Source: Sulfurospirillaceae bacterium (GTDB lineage Bacteria; Campylobacterota; Campylobacteria; Campylobacterales; Sulfurospirillaceae). From it: 64,000 bases of DNA. The stretch is taken from NCBI GenBank assembly GCA_028684065.1, contig JAQUGO010000002.1:310001-374000 (forward strand). Direction: 5' to 3'. Below, in pieces: positions 1 to 11,309 of the stretch; the first letter of the stretch is position 1; the number at the start of each line of letters is the position of its first letter. The translations under genes and the position numbers were made by a program. A model generated the notes under the pieces. It was not told where the DNA came from. It saw only the letters and a program-made list of their open reading frames with translations, and ran no database searches.

Positions 1-1210
1 CTTTAGACATACGTTCTCCATGTCCTACTCGATAATTTGGGATACCTTTTTCATAACGCTCAACAAACACTACATCAGGGGTTACATCAATTCCCATCGT
101 CTCTTTGATACCCTTTTGAGCTATGGCTACGAGTTCATTTTCGCTTTTTAGTGCTAATGTTGGATTACGCTGTCCACCAATCATGACACGCACTGACTTT
201 TTACCCTTTGGCGCTCGACCATCAAAAATGGAGCTATCCCATAACACTCCTAAAATTTCTTTGTTAGCGGAGGAGGTCGTTAATAAACCAAAGCCATCCA
301 AGTCGTACCCCAAACTGTTATACCCAAAACCTACGATACTAATCGGCGAATACTCAATATCATTTAATATTTCTGCGAGTTGCTTATCTATGTTTTGGAT
401 TAATTGTGCACTTGTAAAGGCCGGTGAGGCTAAAATAACTTTATCACAGAGCGTTTCTTTATCGTTTGTTACGATACTATAACCTTGTTCACACCTATCC
501 ACACGTTCCACACAGGTGTTAGTGTAAATCTCAATATTAGCTACGCTTGCTAAGCGCTCTATAAAATGGCTGACCCCTTTTTCAAAACTCATCAAAACTC
601 CACCTGGACCTGCTTCTTTTTTCTTTTTGGCAAGCATTCCACGGAAAAGTCCGCCGTACTCATGTTCGAGTTTCACCACTGCAGGAAAAGCAGAGTTTAC
701 AGATATTTTATCTGGTTTTGAAGCAAAAATTCCAGCCACCATAGCATCGAGAAAAACATCCGTCATCTCTTTACCAACACGTCTATAACCAAAGGATTGA
801 AGGGTTTCGTCACTATTGTCTTTTTTAGCAGGAATAAAAAATTCACCAGCGACTCTTAATTTTCCCGTAAAACTCAGAAGTGGGGATTTTAAAAAGGCTT
901 TAGGAGATTCAGGTAAAGGGCAAAGAAAATCTTTGTAGATAAAACGCTTTCGAGCATTATCGTTACTTTTTATTAAGATATCTTCACAATTACTTAATTT
1001 AACAAGTTCAAGTGTGTCAGGTTTGTTAGATAAAAAACCATTGCTTCCTGCTTCAAAGAAAAATCCTTCAACTTCTTTGGTTGACATCTTGCCACCCAAA
1101 GTCTTGGCTTTTTCAAAAAGAACTATTTCAACATCGGGATGCGCTTGACGGATATAAAATGCTGTTGCTAAACCACTAATTCCACCACCGACAATACCTA
1201 TTTTCATCAT
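1..1210 (-). CDS. hemY: FAD-dependent protoporphyrinogen oxidase-like protein (3' end truncated by window edge)
   Basis: Reverse-strand reading from ATG at 1210 gives MMKIGIVGGGISGLATAFYIRQAHPDVEIVLFEKAKTLGGKMST..., a Rossmann GxGxxG FAD motif, continuing open to base 1; not in ORF track because it runs off the edge. Confidence 0.75.
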   Translation of the reverse strand, partial: MMKIGIVGGGISGLATAFYIRQAHPDVEIVLFEKAKTLGGKMSTKEVEGFFFEAGSNGFLSNKPDTLELVKLSNCEDILIKSNDNARKRFIYKDFLCPLPESPKAFLKSPLLSFTGKLRVAGEFFIPAKKDNSDETLQSFGYRRVGKEMTDVFLDAMVAGIFASKPDKISVNSAFPAVVKLEHEYGGLFRGMLAKKKKEAGPGGVLMSFEKGVSHFIERLASVANIEIYTNTCVERVDRCEQGYSIVTNDKETLCDKVILASPAFTSAQLIQNIDKQLAEILNDIEYSPISIVGFGYNSLGYDLDGFGLLTTSSANKEILGVLWDSSIFDGRAPKGKKSVRVMIGGQRNPTLALKSENELVAIAQKGIKETMGIDVTPDVVFVERYEKGIPNYRVGHGERMSK

Positions 1211-1244
1211 TTCTCTCCGCCTGTTAATCTTTCAAAAGTACATT

Positions 1245-2444
1245 TTAGGTGATTTTATCTTTAGTTTTGATTTTAATAAGCCACTCATTGAGAATTTTTT
1301 CGTACCCTATGCCTAGGCTATCGTAAAAATGCAATGGCTTCTCTAAATAGCTCTGTTCAACCCAGCCACCAAAGTCATGCGGGTACAAATATCCTTGAGG
1401 GGAGGGACTTCGTAAATGTTCGGGAACACCTAAGGCTTTTTCGTGTTGCACATAAGAAATGGCAGCATTGATGCCATTATATGCACTATTAGATTTGGGG
1501 CTGCAGGCAAGATACACCAAACAGTGCCCTAAGATAATGCGCGCTTCGGGATAACCGATTTTACTCACAGCCATGAGTGTACTGGTCGCTAAATTTAAAG
1601 CATTAGGGTTGGCATTACCGATATCCTCACTCGCTAACACCACCAAACGGCGTGCAATAAAATCAGCGCTTTCTCCACCATCAATCAATCGTGCTAAATA
1701 ATACAATCCAGCGTCAACATCGCTTCCTCTAACACTTTTTATCATCGCACTTATTAAATTATAGTGCGTATTATCCGCACTTACGCCATCTTTGAGCGCA
1801 CTTGGACGCAGGGCTTTGAGTGTTTCAAGGCTTACATGTAAATCCACTTTGAGCGAAAATTCCAATAGGTTAAGCAAGGCTCTACTATCACCTGCACTGG
1901 AACTAATGAGATACTGCATCGCATCTTCATCAATCTCAAAACTAATCTTCTCTCGCACGCGTGCAATAATCGCCTCCATATCCTTACATGTAAGGGCATA
2001 AAATTCAAATAACATCATACGCGAGCGAATGCCAGAGCTGAGGGTAAAGTAGGGATTTTCCGTTGATGCACCGATGATAATGGCTTCGTGATTTTCCATA
2101 GGAAGCAGTAAAACTTCTTGTTGTGTTTTAGAAAGTCTATGGATTTCATCGATAAAAATGAGTGGTTTTTGAAGTGCATTTTTGTGATTTGCAAAAATTT
2201 TTCGAAATTCCTCAACTTTAACACTCGTTGCATCAAGTTCATAAAATGGGAGATCTAAAGTATTGGCAACAATTCGAGCAAGCGTTGTTTTACCGACTCC
2301 AGCTGGCCCAAAAAATAGTGAATGTGACATTGAGCCTGATTCAAGAAGCCTTCTAAAAGGGCTCCTCTCACCGCACAGATGTTTTTGACCACTAAATTCT
2401 TCAATGACTTTGGGCCGAAAGAAGAGGGCAAAATTATTCTGCAT
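1245..2444 (-). CDS. rarA: Replication-associated recombination protein A (AAA+ ATPase, RarA/MgsA)
   Basis: FGPAGVGKTTLARIVA Walker A, FIDEIHR Walker B, C-terminal MgsA-like region (GYLYPHDFGGWVEQ). Confidence 0.93.
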   Translation of the reverse strand: MQNNFALFFRPKVIEEFSGQKHLCGERSPFRRLLESGSMSHSLFFGPAGVGKTTLARIVANTLDLPFYELDATSVKVEEFRKIFANHKNALQKPLIFIDEIHRLSKTQQEVLLLPMENHEAIIIGASTENPYFTLSSGIRSRMMLFEFYALTCKDMEAIIARVREKISFEIDEDAMQYLISSSAGDSRALLNLLEFSLKVDLHVSLETLKALRPSALKDGVSADNTHYNLISAMIKSVRGSDVDAGLYYLARLIDGGESADFIARRLVVLASEDIGNANPNALNLATSTLMAVSKIGYPEARIILGHCLVYLACSPKSNSAYNGINAAISYVQHEKALGVPEHLRSPSPQGYLYPHDFGGWVEQSYLEKPLHFYDSLGIGYEKILNEWLIKIKTKDKIT

Positions 2445-3219
2445 TAGCCTCTTTGCCTTCTACGTATTCAAGGTAATCTCTTAATGCTGCATACTCACCT
2501 GCTTCTAAGAAGCGGTGTTTCCCAGGTTTTAGCGCGCCCAAATCAATTTTTCCATAACTAACACGCTTAAGGTCAACTACATCTACATCAAAATAACCAA
2601 AGAAACGTCGTAATTCTCTGTTCTTTCCTTCATTGATAACGACTTTAATCGTAGAGTACGTTGGTGAATTTTTAATGATGCGATAGCCCACAAATGGAGC
2701 AAAATCCATGGAGCGAATCGTACTTTCTTGGTGGCCACCCTTGCGAGCATCTTCGATAAACATGCCATCTCTCATAGCAAGTTCCATCGCTTGCGTAATC
2801 GTGCCATTGATTTTAACATAGTAAATTCGCTCTAAATCCCCATGCATCAAAGCAGAAACAACACTTGGAGAATCTGAAAGCAAAAGCAAGCCTTCACTTG
2901 CAAAATCTAGTCTTCCCACGCTAATAAAATGTGAAAAACGTTGAGGCAAAGTGTCGAAGATCGTTTTTCTTCCACGGTCATCTTTTTTACTAACCAATTC
3001 GCCTTTTTGTTTGTGATAGACAATGACTGAGTATTGACTTTTTTCAAAGAGTATATTGCCTTTAATTTCTATCCTGTTTTTTAATGTCGCCTTTGTGGCT
3101 AAGTCTTCAACGACTTTTCCATCCACTTTGACATGCCCTTGTTTGATTAATTCATCTGCCTCTCTACGCGAATAGTGCGTATTATGAGAGATGAGTTTGT
3201 TGAGTCTGGTTAGTTCCAT
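2434..3219 (-). CDS. Pseudouridine synthase, RsuA/RluB family
   Basis: S4 N-terminal domain (RLNKLISHNTHYSRREADELI), VGRLDFASEGLLLL catalytic motif, EGKNRELRRFF. Confidence 0.92.
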   Translation of the reverse strand: MELTRLNKLISHNTHYSRREADELIKQGHVKVDGKVVEDLATKATLKNRIEIKGNILFEKSQYSVIVYHKQKGELVSKKDDRGRKTIFDTLPQRFSHFISVGRLDFASEGLLLLSDSPSVVSALMHGDLERIYYVKINGTITQAMELAMRDGMFIEDARKGGHQESTIRSMDFAPFVGYRIIKNSPTYSTIKVVINEGKNRELRRFFGYFDVDVVDLKRVSYGKIDLGALKPGKHRFLEAGEYAALRDYLEYVEGKEANAE

Positions 3220-4184
3220 TATTTTATTCCTGCTTCCACTAAATCGTGGATATGTAATACCCCTTCAAGTATGCCGTTTTTATCGGTCACAACGAGAAGC
3301 TGTATCTTGTATTGTTCAATTAATGCGAGAGCATCACTGGCTAAAAGGTTTGAGTTGTCTAATCTTCTTGGGTTTTTAGTCGCATAATCATACGCTAGGG
3401 CATCCATAGAAAAATCACTTCGCATTAAAGCACGACGTAAATCACCATCACTAAGAACTGCTAATAAAACATTGTTAGCATCCGTAATTAGTACATTACC
3501 TAATCGCCCTTCACTCATTGCAACAATAGCTTCTTTAAGAGGTGTATTTTGATTGATTATTGGTAAATCCTTGGATAACATCAAATCTTTCACTTTTACA
3601 AACAAACGCCTTCCCAAACTGCCACCAGGATGAAATGATGCAAAATCTTCTTTTTGAAAATTTTTCTTCTTCATTAAACAAACTGCTAACGCATCACCAA
3701 GAGCTAAAGTGAGTGTTGTTGATGTAGTCGGAGCAACATCAAGTGGGCACGCTTCTTTGTTTACATGTAAAGGTAAAAATACATCACTATAACGACCCAA
3801 TGAAGAGTTTATAGACTTTGCCATGCCAATAAGAGGAATGTCAAACCGTTTAATATGCGGTAATATTTTAATAAGCTCTTCACTTTCACCACTATAACTA
3901 ATCGCTAACACAGCATCATCTTTGCCCATCATGCCCAAATCTCCATGCATCGCTTCGGTAGGATGTAAGAAAAAGCTACTGGTGCCTGTACTCGCCAAGG
4001 TTGCAGCTATTTTTGCGCCGATAAGCCCACTTTTACCTACACCTGTTACAATCAATTTGCCTTTAATGCCTGCAACTAAATTCGTGGCTTGTGCCATTTC
4101 TTCACCAATCAGTGTTGCTGCATGCGCTAGCTCTTTTGCTTCTAACTCTAAAACTTCTTGAGCAATTAATCGAAAATCATTCAT
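3219..4184 (-). CDS. kdsD: Arabinose-5-phosphate isomerase, KpsF/GutQ family (SIS + 2 CBS)
   Basis: GKSGLIGAKIAATLASTGTSSFFLHPTEAMHGDLGM SIS motif; CBS domains at C-terminus. Confidence 0.93.
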   Translation of the reverse strand: MNDFRLIAQEVLELEAKELAHAATLIGEEMAQATNLVAGIKGKLIVTGVGKSGLIGAKIAATLASTGTSSFFLHPTEAMHGDLGMMGKDDAVLAISYSGESEELIKILPHIKRFDIPLIGMAKSINSSLGRYSDVFLPLHVNKEACPLDVAPTTSTTLTLALGDALAVCLMKKKNFQKEDFASFHPGGSLGRRLFVKVKDLMLSKDLPIINQNTPLKEAIVAMSEGRLGNVLITDANNVLLAVLSDGDLRRALMRSDFSMDALAYDYATKNPRRLDNSNLLASDALALIEQYKIQLLVVTDKNGILEGVLHIHDLVEAGIK

Positions 4185-4192
4185 ATTTTCCC

Positions 4193-6208
4193 CTACATCA
4201 TAAATATCGTCGGAACGATAGTTGGGTATTTTTTCATTTGGCGATAGATATGCTTGCGCACGACTTGGCGCACTTCATTTTCTAGGGCCCGTGCATTTTC
4301 AAGCAACTCTTTTTTGGCATTGGCAACAAATTGATCAATTACACCTTCCATTTCAATAGAAAATGCTTTATCGTCCTTATCTGGAACCAAACCATAACTA
4401 ATAATCTTTGGTTTACATATAAGTTTATGCTCACTCTTATCTAACTGAATAACTAACATAACAAGGCCAGAATCTGCTAATTTTTGTCTGTCGATAACAA
4501 CGTCATCAGCAATTTGCTCATTGATTTGGTTATCAATGAAAACCTTACCTGTTTTAACCGTTTTAACTTTTTTCATATATTTAGCACATAATTCTATCTG
4601 GTCACCATCACTCATTAATACAATATTGCGCTCAGGAATACCACATTGCATGGCTGTTTCTTTATGCTTTGTGATGTGATTGTATTCACCATGTACTGGT
4701 AAAAAGAATTTTGGCTTAACTAAACGTAAGATAAGCTTTTGCTCTTCTTGTGCCGCATGCCCACTCACATGAATCTCACTAAAATCTTGATACGCTACAT
4801 TAGCACCACTTTTCAGTAAAAAATTAAGCACTTTTGAAACGCTACCTTCATTACCAGGAATAGCTTTTGCAGAGATAATAATTTGATCTGTTGGCTTAAT
4901 TTTCACATGTCGATGTTCATCCGTTGCCATACGGTACAAGGCACTCATGGTTTCGCCTTGGCTACCTGTCGTGACAATTAGAACCTCGTGATCTGGATAT
5001 TTATTGACTTCGTGTGGGTCAATAAATATACTTTTATCAAGCTCAATGTATCCTAAATCAATTGCGGTGAAAAGATTCCTTTCCATGGATCGTCCTATGA
5101 CAGATACTTTTCTTCCATATTTTAATCCATAATCAATCGCTTGATAAACCCTATGAATATTGGAAGAAAATGTCGACATAATGACGCGACCTTTTGCTTT
5201 TGAAAAAATAGAATCAAAGGTTTTACCAACGGTACTTTCACTACGTGTAATACCTTCTTTATAGGAGTTTGTACTATCACTCATCAAGCATAGAACGCCT
5301 TTTTCACCATAATCCGCAAAACGGTGTAAGTCTGTTACATAGCCATCGATTGGCGTGTGGTCTATCTTGAAATCTCCTGTATGAATAATGGTTCCTGCTT
5401 CTGTGGTAATAGCAATGGAAGAAGCATCAATAATAGAGTGCGTTATATGAATCCATTCGACTTGAAATTCACCAATTTTATAAATTTTGCGTTTTTCGAT
5501 AGGCCTAAAAAACTTTTTATGGGCTTTAATCCCATGCTCATCAAATTTGTTAGATAACATTCCTAATGGCAATGGTGTTGCGTAGAGGGGAAATTGCATC
5601 TCTTTAAAAAGATACGCCACAGCACCAATATGATCTTCATGGGCATGTGAAATAATAATTCCTGCAATTTTTTTCTTAATTTGTCGTAAATAGTTAAAAT
5701 CAGGCACCAAAATATCTACGCCATGCATATCTTCACTTGGGAAACTCATACCAACATCAAGGATAATTGCAGAAGTATCGGTTTCAAAAACACAGATATT
5801 TCCACCAATTTCCCCCAATCCACCCAGTGGTGTGATTTTGATTTTACCTTTTGAGTTGTGCTCAACTGCAGCAAAGCGATTAAGCCTGTCTTTGTGCATT
5901 TTCTGATTGGCATCAATCGCTTTTTTCATCTCTCTTTGCCATGCTTCATTGCCATCAATAGAACTTGATTGAGATTTATTGTTGTTCCTGCGTTTTTTGT
6001 TATTAGTGTTAGGCTTTGAGGTAGCATTATTGGCATCGGCTGGCTCTTTTGAAACACCATTTTGCACGTTTGTATTAGCCTGTTTTTTATTATTGTGGTT
6101 ATTATAACGTGGTTTGTGAGCTATAGTGTCAGTTTTGGGCTGATTTTCTGTTTGTGGTTTTGACTCACTCTGTACTTGTTGTGTTGTTATCTCGTTTTCT
6201 TGCATCAT
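4193..6208 (-). CDS. rnj: Ribonuclease J
   Basis: Beta-lactamase fold HAHEDHIGA, beta-CASP region, low-complexity Asn/Lys-rich N-terminal extension; overlaps rsmA end. Confidence 0.93.
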   Translation of the reverse strand: MMQENEITTQQVQSESKPQTENQPKTDTIAHKPRYNNHNNKKQANTNVQNGVSKEPADANNATSKPNTNNKKRRNNNKSQSSSIDGNEAWQREMKKAIDANQKMHKDRLNRFAAVEHNSKGKIKITPLGGLGEIGGNICVFETDTSAIILDVGMSFPSEDMHGVDILVPDFNYLRQIKKKIAGIIISHAHEDHIGAVAYLFKEMQFPLYATPLPLGMLSNKFDEHGIKAHKKFFRPIEKRKIYKIGEFQVEWIHITHSIIDASSIAITTEAGTIIHTGDFKIDHTPIDGYVTDLHRFADYGEKGVLCLMSDSTNSYKEGITRSESTVGKTFDSIFSKAKGRVIMSTFSSNIHRVYQAIDYGLKYGRKVSVIGRSMERNLFTAIDLGYIELDKSIFIDPHEVNKYPDHEVLIVTTGSQGETMSALYRMATDEHRHVKIKPTDQIIISAKAIPGNEGSVSKVLNFLLKSGANVAYQDFSEIHVSGHAAQEEQKLILRLVKPKFFLPVHGEYNHITKHKETAMQCGIPERNIVLMSDGDQIELCAKYMKKVKTVKTGKVFIDNQINEQIADDVVIDRQKLADSGLVMLVIQLDKSEHKLICKPKIISYGLVPDKDDKAFSIEMEGVIDQFVANAKKELLENARALENEVRQVVRKHIYRQMKKYPTIVPTIFMM

Positions 6209-7016
6209 TCAACCTTAATTTTTTAAATAGTAGATGATGAGACAAGACGCTAAGTTCATGAGGACGAATAGTTATAGGAAGGCTTTCATCGTGCATAATC
6301 TCCTGCACAACTGCTTTATCAAACTCTGATGAGATGTTTCTCAACCAAGTTTTTCGAGGACTTTGAAATGACGCCCGCAAATAGCGTTTAAACTTTTGCA
6401 ACTGCTCATTAGATTCAAAAATACCAGAAAATTTTCCTTCTATAAACTCTTTTTGTTTGTCAATTTTGAGAATAGACGACACCACTTTGGGCTGTGGTTC
6501 AAACGATTCAGGTGGGACATCAAAGAGTAGAGCTGCATGTCCAATACTCTGTGTCAGAATCGCTAAAGAGGTAAACTCTTTTGTTTTGGGAAGTGCCGCA
6601 AACTTTTGCGCAACTTCTTTTTGGACCATCACTGTCATTGATTTACAGTTTTGATCTTCCAATGCTTCCAAAATAATTGTCGTTGCAATATAATAGGGTA
6701 AATTAGCAACCAAATCATAAGGCTCATCACTAAGTGAACCCTTTTGGAATTGCTTCAATACATCGGTTTGAACCAATGTTAATTTACGCTCGTCTATCGG
6801 TTTTGCAAATGTCTTTCTCAAATAAACGCACAAATCTTCATCGACCTCATAGGCTGTTAAAGACTTTACCTCTAACAACTTTTGCGTCAAATCACCTAAT
6901 CCAGGCCCTATTTCAATCAGTTTTCGCTCATTATGGGGCATCGATTGGATGATTCTACTTAGGATTGTTGTATCTTTTAAAAAGTTTTGGCCAAATTTCT
7001 TTTTTGCCTCTATCAA
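6165..7016 (-). CDS. rsmA: 16S rRNA (adenine1518-N6/adenine1519-N6) dimethyltransferase
   Basis: [29 protein letters not shown] motifs. Confidence 0.95.
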   Translation of the reverse strand: MIEAKKKFGQNFLKDTTILSRIIQSMPHNERKLIEIGPGLGDLTQKLLEVKSLTAYEVDEDLCVYLRKTFAKPIDERKLTLVQTDVLKQFQKGSLSDEPYDLVANLPYYIATTIILEALEDQNCKSMTVMVQKEVAQKFAALPKTKEFTSLAILTQSIGHAALLFDVPPESFEPQPKVVSSILKIDKQKEFIEGKFSGIFESNEQLQKFKRYLRASFQSPRKTWLRNISSEFDKAVVQEIMHDESLPITIRPHELSVLSHHLLFKKLRLNDARKRDNNTTSTE

Positions 7017-7166
7017 ATTTGTACCCTATTTTCTAAGTTTCAGCGATTATACCCTATTAATACTTACAAAACAGTTATACCTACATATATTTATTTTTTT
7101 CAGAAGATTTTTCTGATACTTTTGGTATTATCTTTGGCATATCTTCTTACATATAAAGAGAGTTTT

Positions 7167-7925
7167 ATGGATTATTTTGCGAAGCGGATTATTCCGTGTT
7201 TAGATGTTAAAAATGGCCGCGTTGTTAAAGGAGTCAATTTTGTAGGACTTCAAGATGCTGGAGATCCTGTTGAAATTGCCAAGCGTTACAATGAAGAAGG
7301 TGCTGATGAAATCACGTTCTTAGATATTACGGCTAGTCATGAAAAGCGTGATACTATTGTTGATATAGTTGAGAAAGTTGCACGGGAGGTTTTCATTCCA
7401 TTAACTGTTGGAGGAGGTATTCGTAAACTTGAAGACATTTATCGATTGCTTAATGTTGGATGTGATAAAGTGAGTATCAATTCTCCTGCCATTCAAAATC
7501 CGATATTTATTGATGAATCATCCAAACGTTTTGGTTCTCAATGTATTGTTATAGCGATTGATGCCAAAAAAACAGGTAATTCATGGAATGTTTTTATTAA
7601 TGGAGGACGTATTGATACGGGCATTGATGCTCTTAGCTGGGCCAAGGAGGCACAAGAGAGAGGTGCTGGAGAGATACTGCTCACATCAATGGATTGTGAT
7701 GGTTCAAAGAACGGCTACGATATAGCCCTTACTTCAAAAATGAGTACAATGTTAGATATTCCCATCATTGCTAGCGGTGGGGCAGGAACCATGGAGCATA
7801 TTAAGGATGCTTTTGTTAACGGTGCAGATGCTGCACTTGCTGCATCTATTTTTCATTATAAAGAAATTGATATTATGAATTTAAAACATTACCTCAAAAA
7901 CGAGGGAATTGCAGTGCGATTATGA
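7167..7925 (+). CDS. hisF: Imidazole glycerol phosphate synthase subunit HisF
   Basis: [25 protein letters not shown]...; ATG at 7167 is preferred over the upstream-extended ORF at 6987. Confidence 0.96.
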   Translation: MDYFAKRIIPCLDVKNGRVVKGVNFVGLQDAGDPVEIAKRYNEEGADEITFLDITASHEKRDTIVDIVEKVAREVFIPLTVGGGIRKLEDIYRLLNVGCDKVSINSPAIQNPIFIDESSKRFGSQCIVIAIDAKKTGNSWNVFINGGRIDTGIDALSWAKEAQERGAGEILLTSMDCDGSKNGYDIALTSKMSTMLDIPIIASGGAGTMEHIKDAFVNGADAALAASIFHYKEIDIMNLKHYLKNEGIAVRL

Positions 7926-8464
7926 TTATCTGTGCAGGGCAGAGTGAATCATTTGATTTTGCCCAATCCGTGGGTATTGGTCTTATAGATACAGCTATGA
8001 CTCTAACACAATTAGTTATAGAAAAAAATCCTTCATTTCTTCTTTTTGTAGGTACAGCAGGAAGTTACGGCCATTTACGAATTTTTGACATTATTACAAC
8101 TTCACGTGCTTCTAATATTGAGTTGGGTTTTATTGATCATTTATGCTATTCACCCATTGATTCTTTTTTAGAAACCAAAACACCTCATGTTTCACGTGGA
8201 ACAAATCATCCTATTGTCAATTCGAGTAATTATATAACAACCGATAAGGACCACTCACTAAAAATGCTTGATTTAGGAATAGAGCTTGAAAATATGGAGT
8301 TTTATTCTGTTCTAAGTGTTGCCAAAAAATTCAATATCCCTGCATCAGGTTTTTTTGTCATTACCAATTTTTGTGATGCTAATGCACATAATGATTTTCT
8401 ACTTAACCATGCTCACGCAAAAGAAATTATTGCTCAACATATCGAAAAAAATTTAAAAATTTGA
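7922..8464 (+). CDS. Phosphorylase-superfamily (PNP/MTAN-like) protein
   Basis: [11 protein letters not shown] and [10 protein letters not shown] motifs typical of the PNP/UDP superfamily; ATGA overlap with hisF. Confidence 0.7.
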   Translation: MIICAGQSESFDFAQSVGIGLIDTAMTLTQLVIEKNPSFLLFVGTAGSYGHLRIFDIITTSRASNIELGFIDHLCYSPIDSFLETKTPHVSRGTNHPIVNSSNYITTDKDHSLKMLDLGIELENMEFYSVLSVAKKFNIPASGFFVITNFCDANAHNDFLLNHAHAKEIIAQHIEKNLKI

Positions 8465-8471
8465 GAAACAT

Positions 8472-9548
8472 ATGCCAAAAATTAATATTTTAGACCTCAG
8501 CAAAGAAGAACTTATGGAAGTTGTCAAGCCTTCCTTTAGAGCGAAGCAAATATACCAATGGTTGTATCAAAAATATGTTATATCCTTTGATGCAATGAAG
8601 AATTTACCTAAAGAGCTCAAAGATACATTAGAAGAAAATTATCATTTAGAACCGCTTAAAGTTGTTAAAATAGAACAAAGTATTGATGGTAGTAAAAAAT
8701 ATCTCTTCGCATTAATGGATGGAAATACCGTAGAATCTGTTCTCTTGCCAATGAAAAAAGAGCAAGTTAATGAAGACGGTACGCTTATACACCATACAAA
8801 ATATACAATTTGTATTTCAAGCCAGGTGGGATGTAAAATAGGATGTGCTTTCTGCCTTACAGGAAAAGATGGTTTTAAACGTAATCTTAGCGCTGGAGAA
8901 ATAACCTCCCAAGTACTTATGATTAAAAGAGATAATAATATTGCTGAAAATAGACGCGTTAATATTGTTTATATGGGGATGGGTGAACCTCTTGATAATC
9001 TGGATAATGTTAGTAAAGCTGTTAAAATTTTTAGTGATATTGATGGTCTAGCAATTTCAACACGAAGACAAACTATTTCAACAAGTGGATTAAGTAATCA
9101 AATAGAAAAGCTAGGTAAAATGGACTTAGGTATTTTATTAGCCATTTCATTGCACGCTGTTGATGATACATTACGTCAAAAACTAATGCCCATTAATAAA
9201 GCTTATAATATTGAGTCTATCATAAATGCCGTCAAAGCATTTCCTATTGATGCCAGAAAGCGTGTTATGTTTGAGTATCTAGTTATGAAAGATGTTAATG
9301 ATGACCAGCTAAGTGCAAAAAAACTTGTTAAACTACTGCATGGTATTAAATCAAAAGTTAACCTTATCTACTTTAACCCTCATTTTGGTAGTGACTTTCA
9401 ACGCCCACGAGAACAAGATGTTATTGCTTTTCAACAATATCTTGTTGACCATGGTATACTTTGTACCATTCGCCAATCAAAAGGTCTAGATATTAGTGCT
9501 GCATGTGGACAACTCAAAGATAAGGAACAGAATAATGGAAATGCTTGA
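8472..9548 (+). CDS. rlmN: 23S rRNA (adenine2503-C2)-methyltransferase RlmN (radical SAM)
   Basis: CxxxCxxC as [20 protein letters not shown]-terminal [15 protein letters not shown]. Confidence 0.96.
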   Translation: MPKINILDLSKEELMEVVKPSFRAKQIYQWLYQKYVISFDAMKNLPKELKDTLEENYHLEPLKVVKIEQSIDGSKKYLFALMDGNTVESVLLPMKKEQVNEDGTLIHHTKYTICISSQVGCKIGCAFCLTGKDGFKRNLSAGEITSQVLMIKRDNNIAENRRVNIVYMGMGEPLDNLDNVSKAVKIFSDIDGLAISTRRQTISTSGLSNQIEKLGKMDLGILLAISLHAVDDTLRQKLMPINKAYNIESIINAVKAFPIDARKRVMFEYLVMKDVNDDQLSAKKLVKLLHGIKSKVNLIYFNPHFGSDFQRPREQDVIAFQQYLVDHGILCTIRQSKGLDISAACGQLKDKEQNNGNA

Positions 9549-9627
9549 TCTTGCTGAAGTAGGTTTTCTTATTGTAGTCGTTATTATTGGTATAGGAGGA
9601 ATGCTAAAAGTTATCTTTAAAAAATAA
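9535..9627 (+). CDS. Small hydrophobic membrane protein, 30 aa ([30 protein letters not shown])
   Basis: ATG overlaps end of rlmN, single predicted TM helix with positive C-tail, followed directly by a hairpin terminator; position recalls the small hydrophobic ORF after rlmN in Campylobacter jejuni (Cj1714, from memory). Confidence 0.7.
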   Translation: MEMLDLAEVGFLIVVVIIGIGGMLKVIFKK

Positions 9628-9656
9628 AGGTCTTTTTATATGTAAAGACCTTTATT
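9626..9656. terminator. Bidirectional rho-independent terminator
   Basis: AAAGGTCTTT-ttatatgt-AAAGACCTTT followed by attttct, between convergent genes. Confidence 0.8.
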
Positions 9657-9663
9657 TTCTCAT

Positions 9664-10275
9664 TTACTGAACAACCCACTCCATTTTACTAATTTCCTTT
9701 GACCCTATAAATATTTTTCCGATAAAAACATCACCTTTTTTAAAAGAACCAACGCCTTTTGGAGTACCACTCATAATAATATCTCCATCAATTAATGTAG
9801 AAAATGTACTGATTTCAGCTAACATCATTTCTGGTTTATAGATCATTAAACCAATGTTCCCTTCTTGAACCAATTGACCATTTATCCACAATTCCATTGC
9901 TAACAGGCTGACATCTTTTTCTTGAATGCTAACAAAAGGACCAAAGACGGCAGCACCATCAAAAGCCTTCGCTCTTTCCCATGGAAGCTTTTTTTCCTTT
10001 AACTCATTTTGTAAAAGCCTGTTAGTTAAATCTAACCCAAAACCAACTGCACTAATTTTATTGTTGTAAATTAGAAAAGAAATTTCTCCTTCGTAATGTA
10101 AGGGATGAGATTGAGACACTAACATATCACTCACGGCTGAGTTTGGTTTCATAAAAATAACCATCGACGTTGGCACTTCATTTTGCAACTCTTGTATATG
10201 CTCAACATAGTTTCGGCCAATGCATATAACTTTGCTTGGAGCAATTTTTTTTCCATCAACAATTACGGTATTCAT
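9664..10275 (-). CDS. Fumarylacetoacetate hydrolase family protein
   Basis: CIGRNYVEHIQEL, MKPNSAVS, MSGTPKGVG motifs. Confidence 0.9.
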   Translation of the reverse strand: MNTVIVDGKKIAPSKVICIGRNYVEHIQELQNEVPTSMVIFMKPNSAVSDMLVSQSHPLHYEGEISFLIYNNKISAVGFGLDLTNRLLQNELKEKKLPWERAKAFDGAAVFGPFVSIQEKDVSLLAMELWINGQLVQEGNIGLMIYKPEMMLAEISTFSTLIDGDIIMSGTPKGVGSFKKGDVFIGKIFIGSKEISKMEWVVQ

Positions 10276-10284
10276 GTTTTTCCT

Positions 10285-11190
10285 TTACTGACATAATGTA
10301 TAAAAACTATTTCTTGCATTAAAATTTGATTCAATAGTGTATTGTTCACCATGGTATTCAAATACTAAACTTTGAGCATGTAACAATAGACGCTCAGCAC
10401 CTGTTTTTGATATTCTTTCAATATCACTTAATGTGCCCTCTAAAAAGCTATTAGCATCCTCTTCACTCAATCCATAAATTGCATCACCAAAAATTTTATG
10501 TTTCACGTGGAACAAATGAACTCTAATTTGATGTTGTCTTCCAGTTAAAGGAATTGCCTCAACTAAAGTTGCATTTTTATCTTCGAAGTATTCTAGCGGA
10601 ATTATTTTTGTTTGAGAATCCTTACCTCCGGCATCAACATGAACTTTCATTCTAATTTTACTATAGACACAGTCTCTTTTAATTTTTTCATTAATTAAAA
10701 AAGCAGAATCGATTTTTCCTTCAACTAAAGCTATATAACGCTTATGAACTTCTCTGTTTGCAAATAGCTTTTTTAGTTCTATTTCAGTACGTTTATTTTT
10801 ACCTACTAAAACCAAACCACTCGTACTCTTGTCAATACGATGAATAGGGTTGGCTTCATTTCCATATAATGCTTTAATTTCATCATTCAAAGTATAACCA
10901 TCGCTCCTGCTTCTTGGATGGATCATTACCCCGCTAGGTTTATCAAATACAGCAAAATCATCAGTTTCAAATATTGGCTTTAGACCTTTAGACTGTCCTT
11001 TAAAAACAACAACTGATATATCACCTTTAATCATACAAGACTTTTGTTCAAGTAGCACATCATTAACAAAAACTCTTTTTTTATCGATGATTTTTTGTGC
11101 TTCCCCCATAGAAATATCAAATTCATCTATTAAAAAACGAAATGCAAATTTTGGCTGAGCTAAAAAGAATTTCTTTAATATATACGCCAA
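10285..11190 (-). CDS. RluA-family pseudouridine synthase
   Basis: HRIDKSTSGLVLVGKN catalytic motif, LTGRQHQIRVHL. Confidence 0.93.
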   Translation of the reverse strand: MAYILKKFFLAQPKFAFRFLIDEFDISMGEAQKIIDKKRVFVNDVLLEQKSCMIKGDISVVVFKGQSKGLKPIFETDDFAVFDKPSGVMIHPRSRSDGYTLNDEIKALYGNEANPIHRIDKSTSGLVLVGKNKRTEIELKKLFANREVHKRYIALVEGKIDSAFLINEKIKRDCVYSKIRMKVHVDAGGKDSQTKIIPLEYFEDKNATLVEAIPLTGRQHQIRVHLFHVKHKIFGDAIYGLSEEDANSFLEGTLSDIERISKTGAERLLLHAQSLVFEYHGEQYTIESNFNARNSFYTLCQ

Positions 11191-11309
11191 ACTTCAAGCC
11201 TTTTTTAGTAGTCATTTGGTAAAATCATAACTATTATGACACACTAATTTTCTATAAATTTACAGTATTGTATCACATAACATTTACAAAATAGATAAGG
11301 AATTTTCAG

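Noticed and set aside
123-482. 119-aa + strand ORF at the window start
   Set aside because: Antisense to the partial hemY-like gene, which has clear FAD-binding motifs on the other strand.
6987-7166. N-terminal extension of the hisF ORF from 6987
   Set aside because: Extension is low-complexity and overlaps the rsmA start region; HisF begins at [13 protein letters not shown] (7167).
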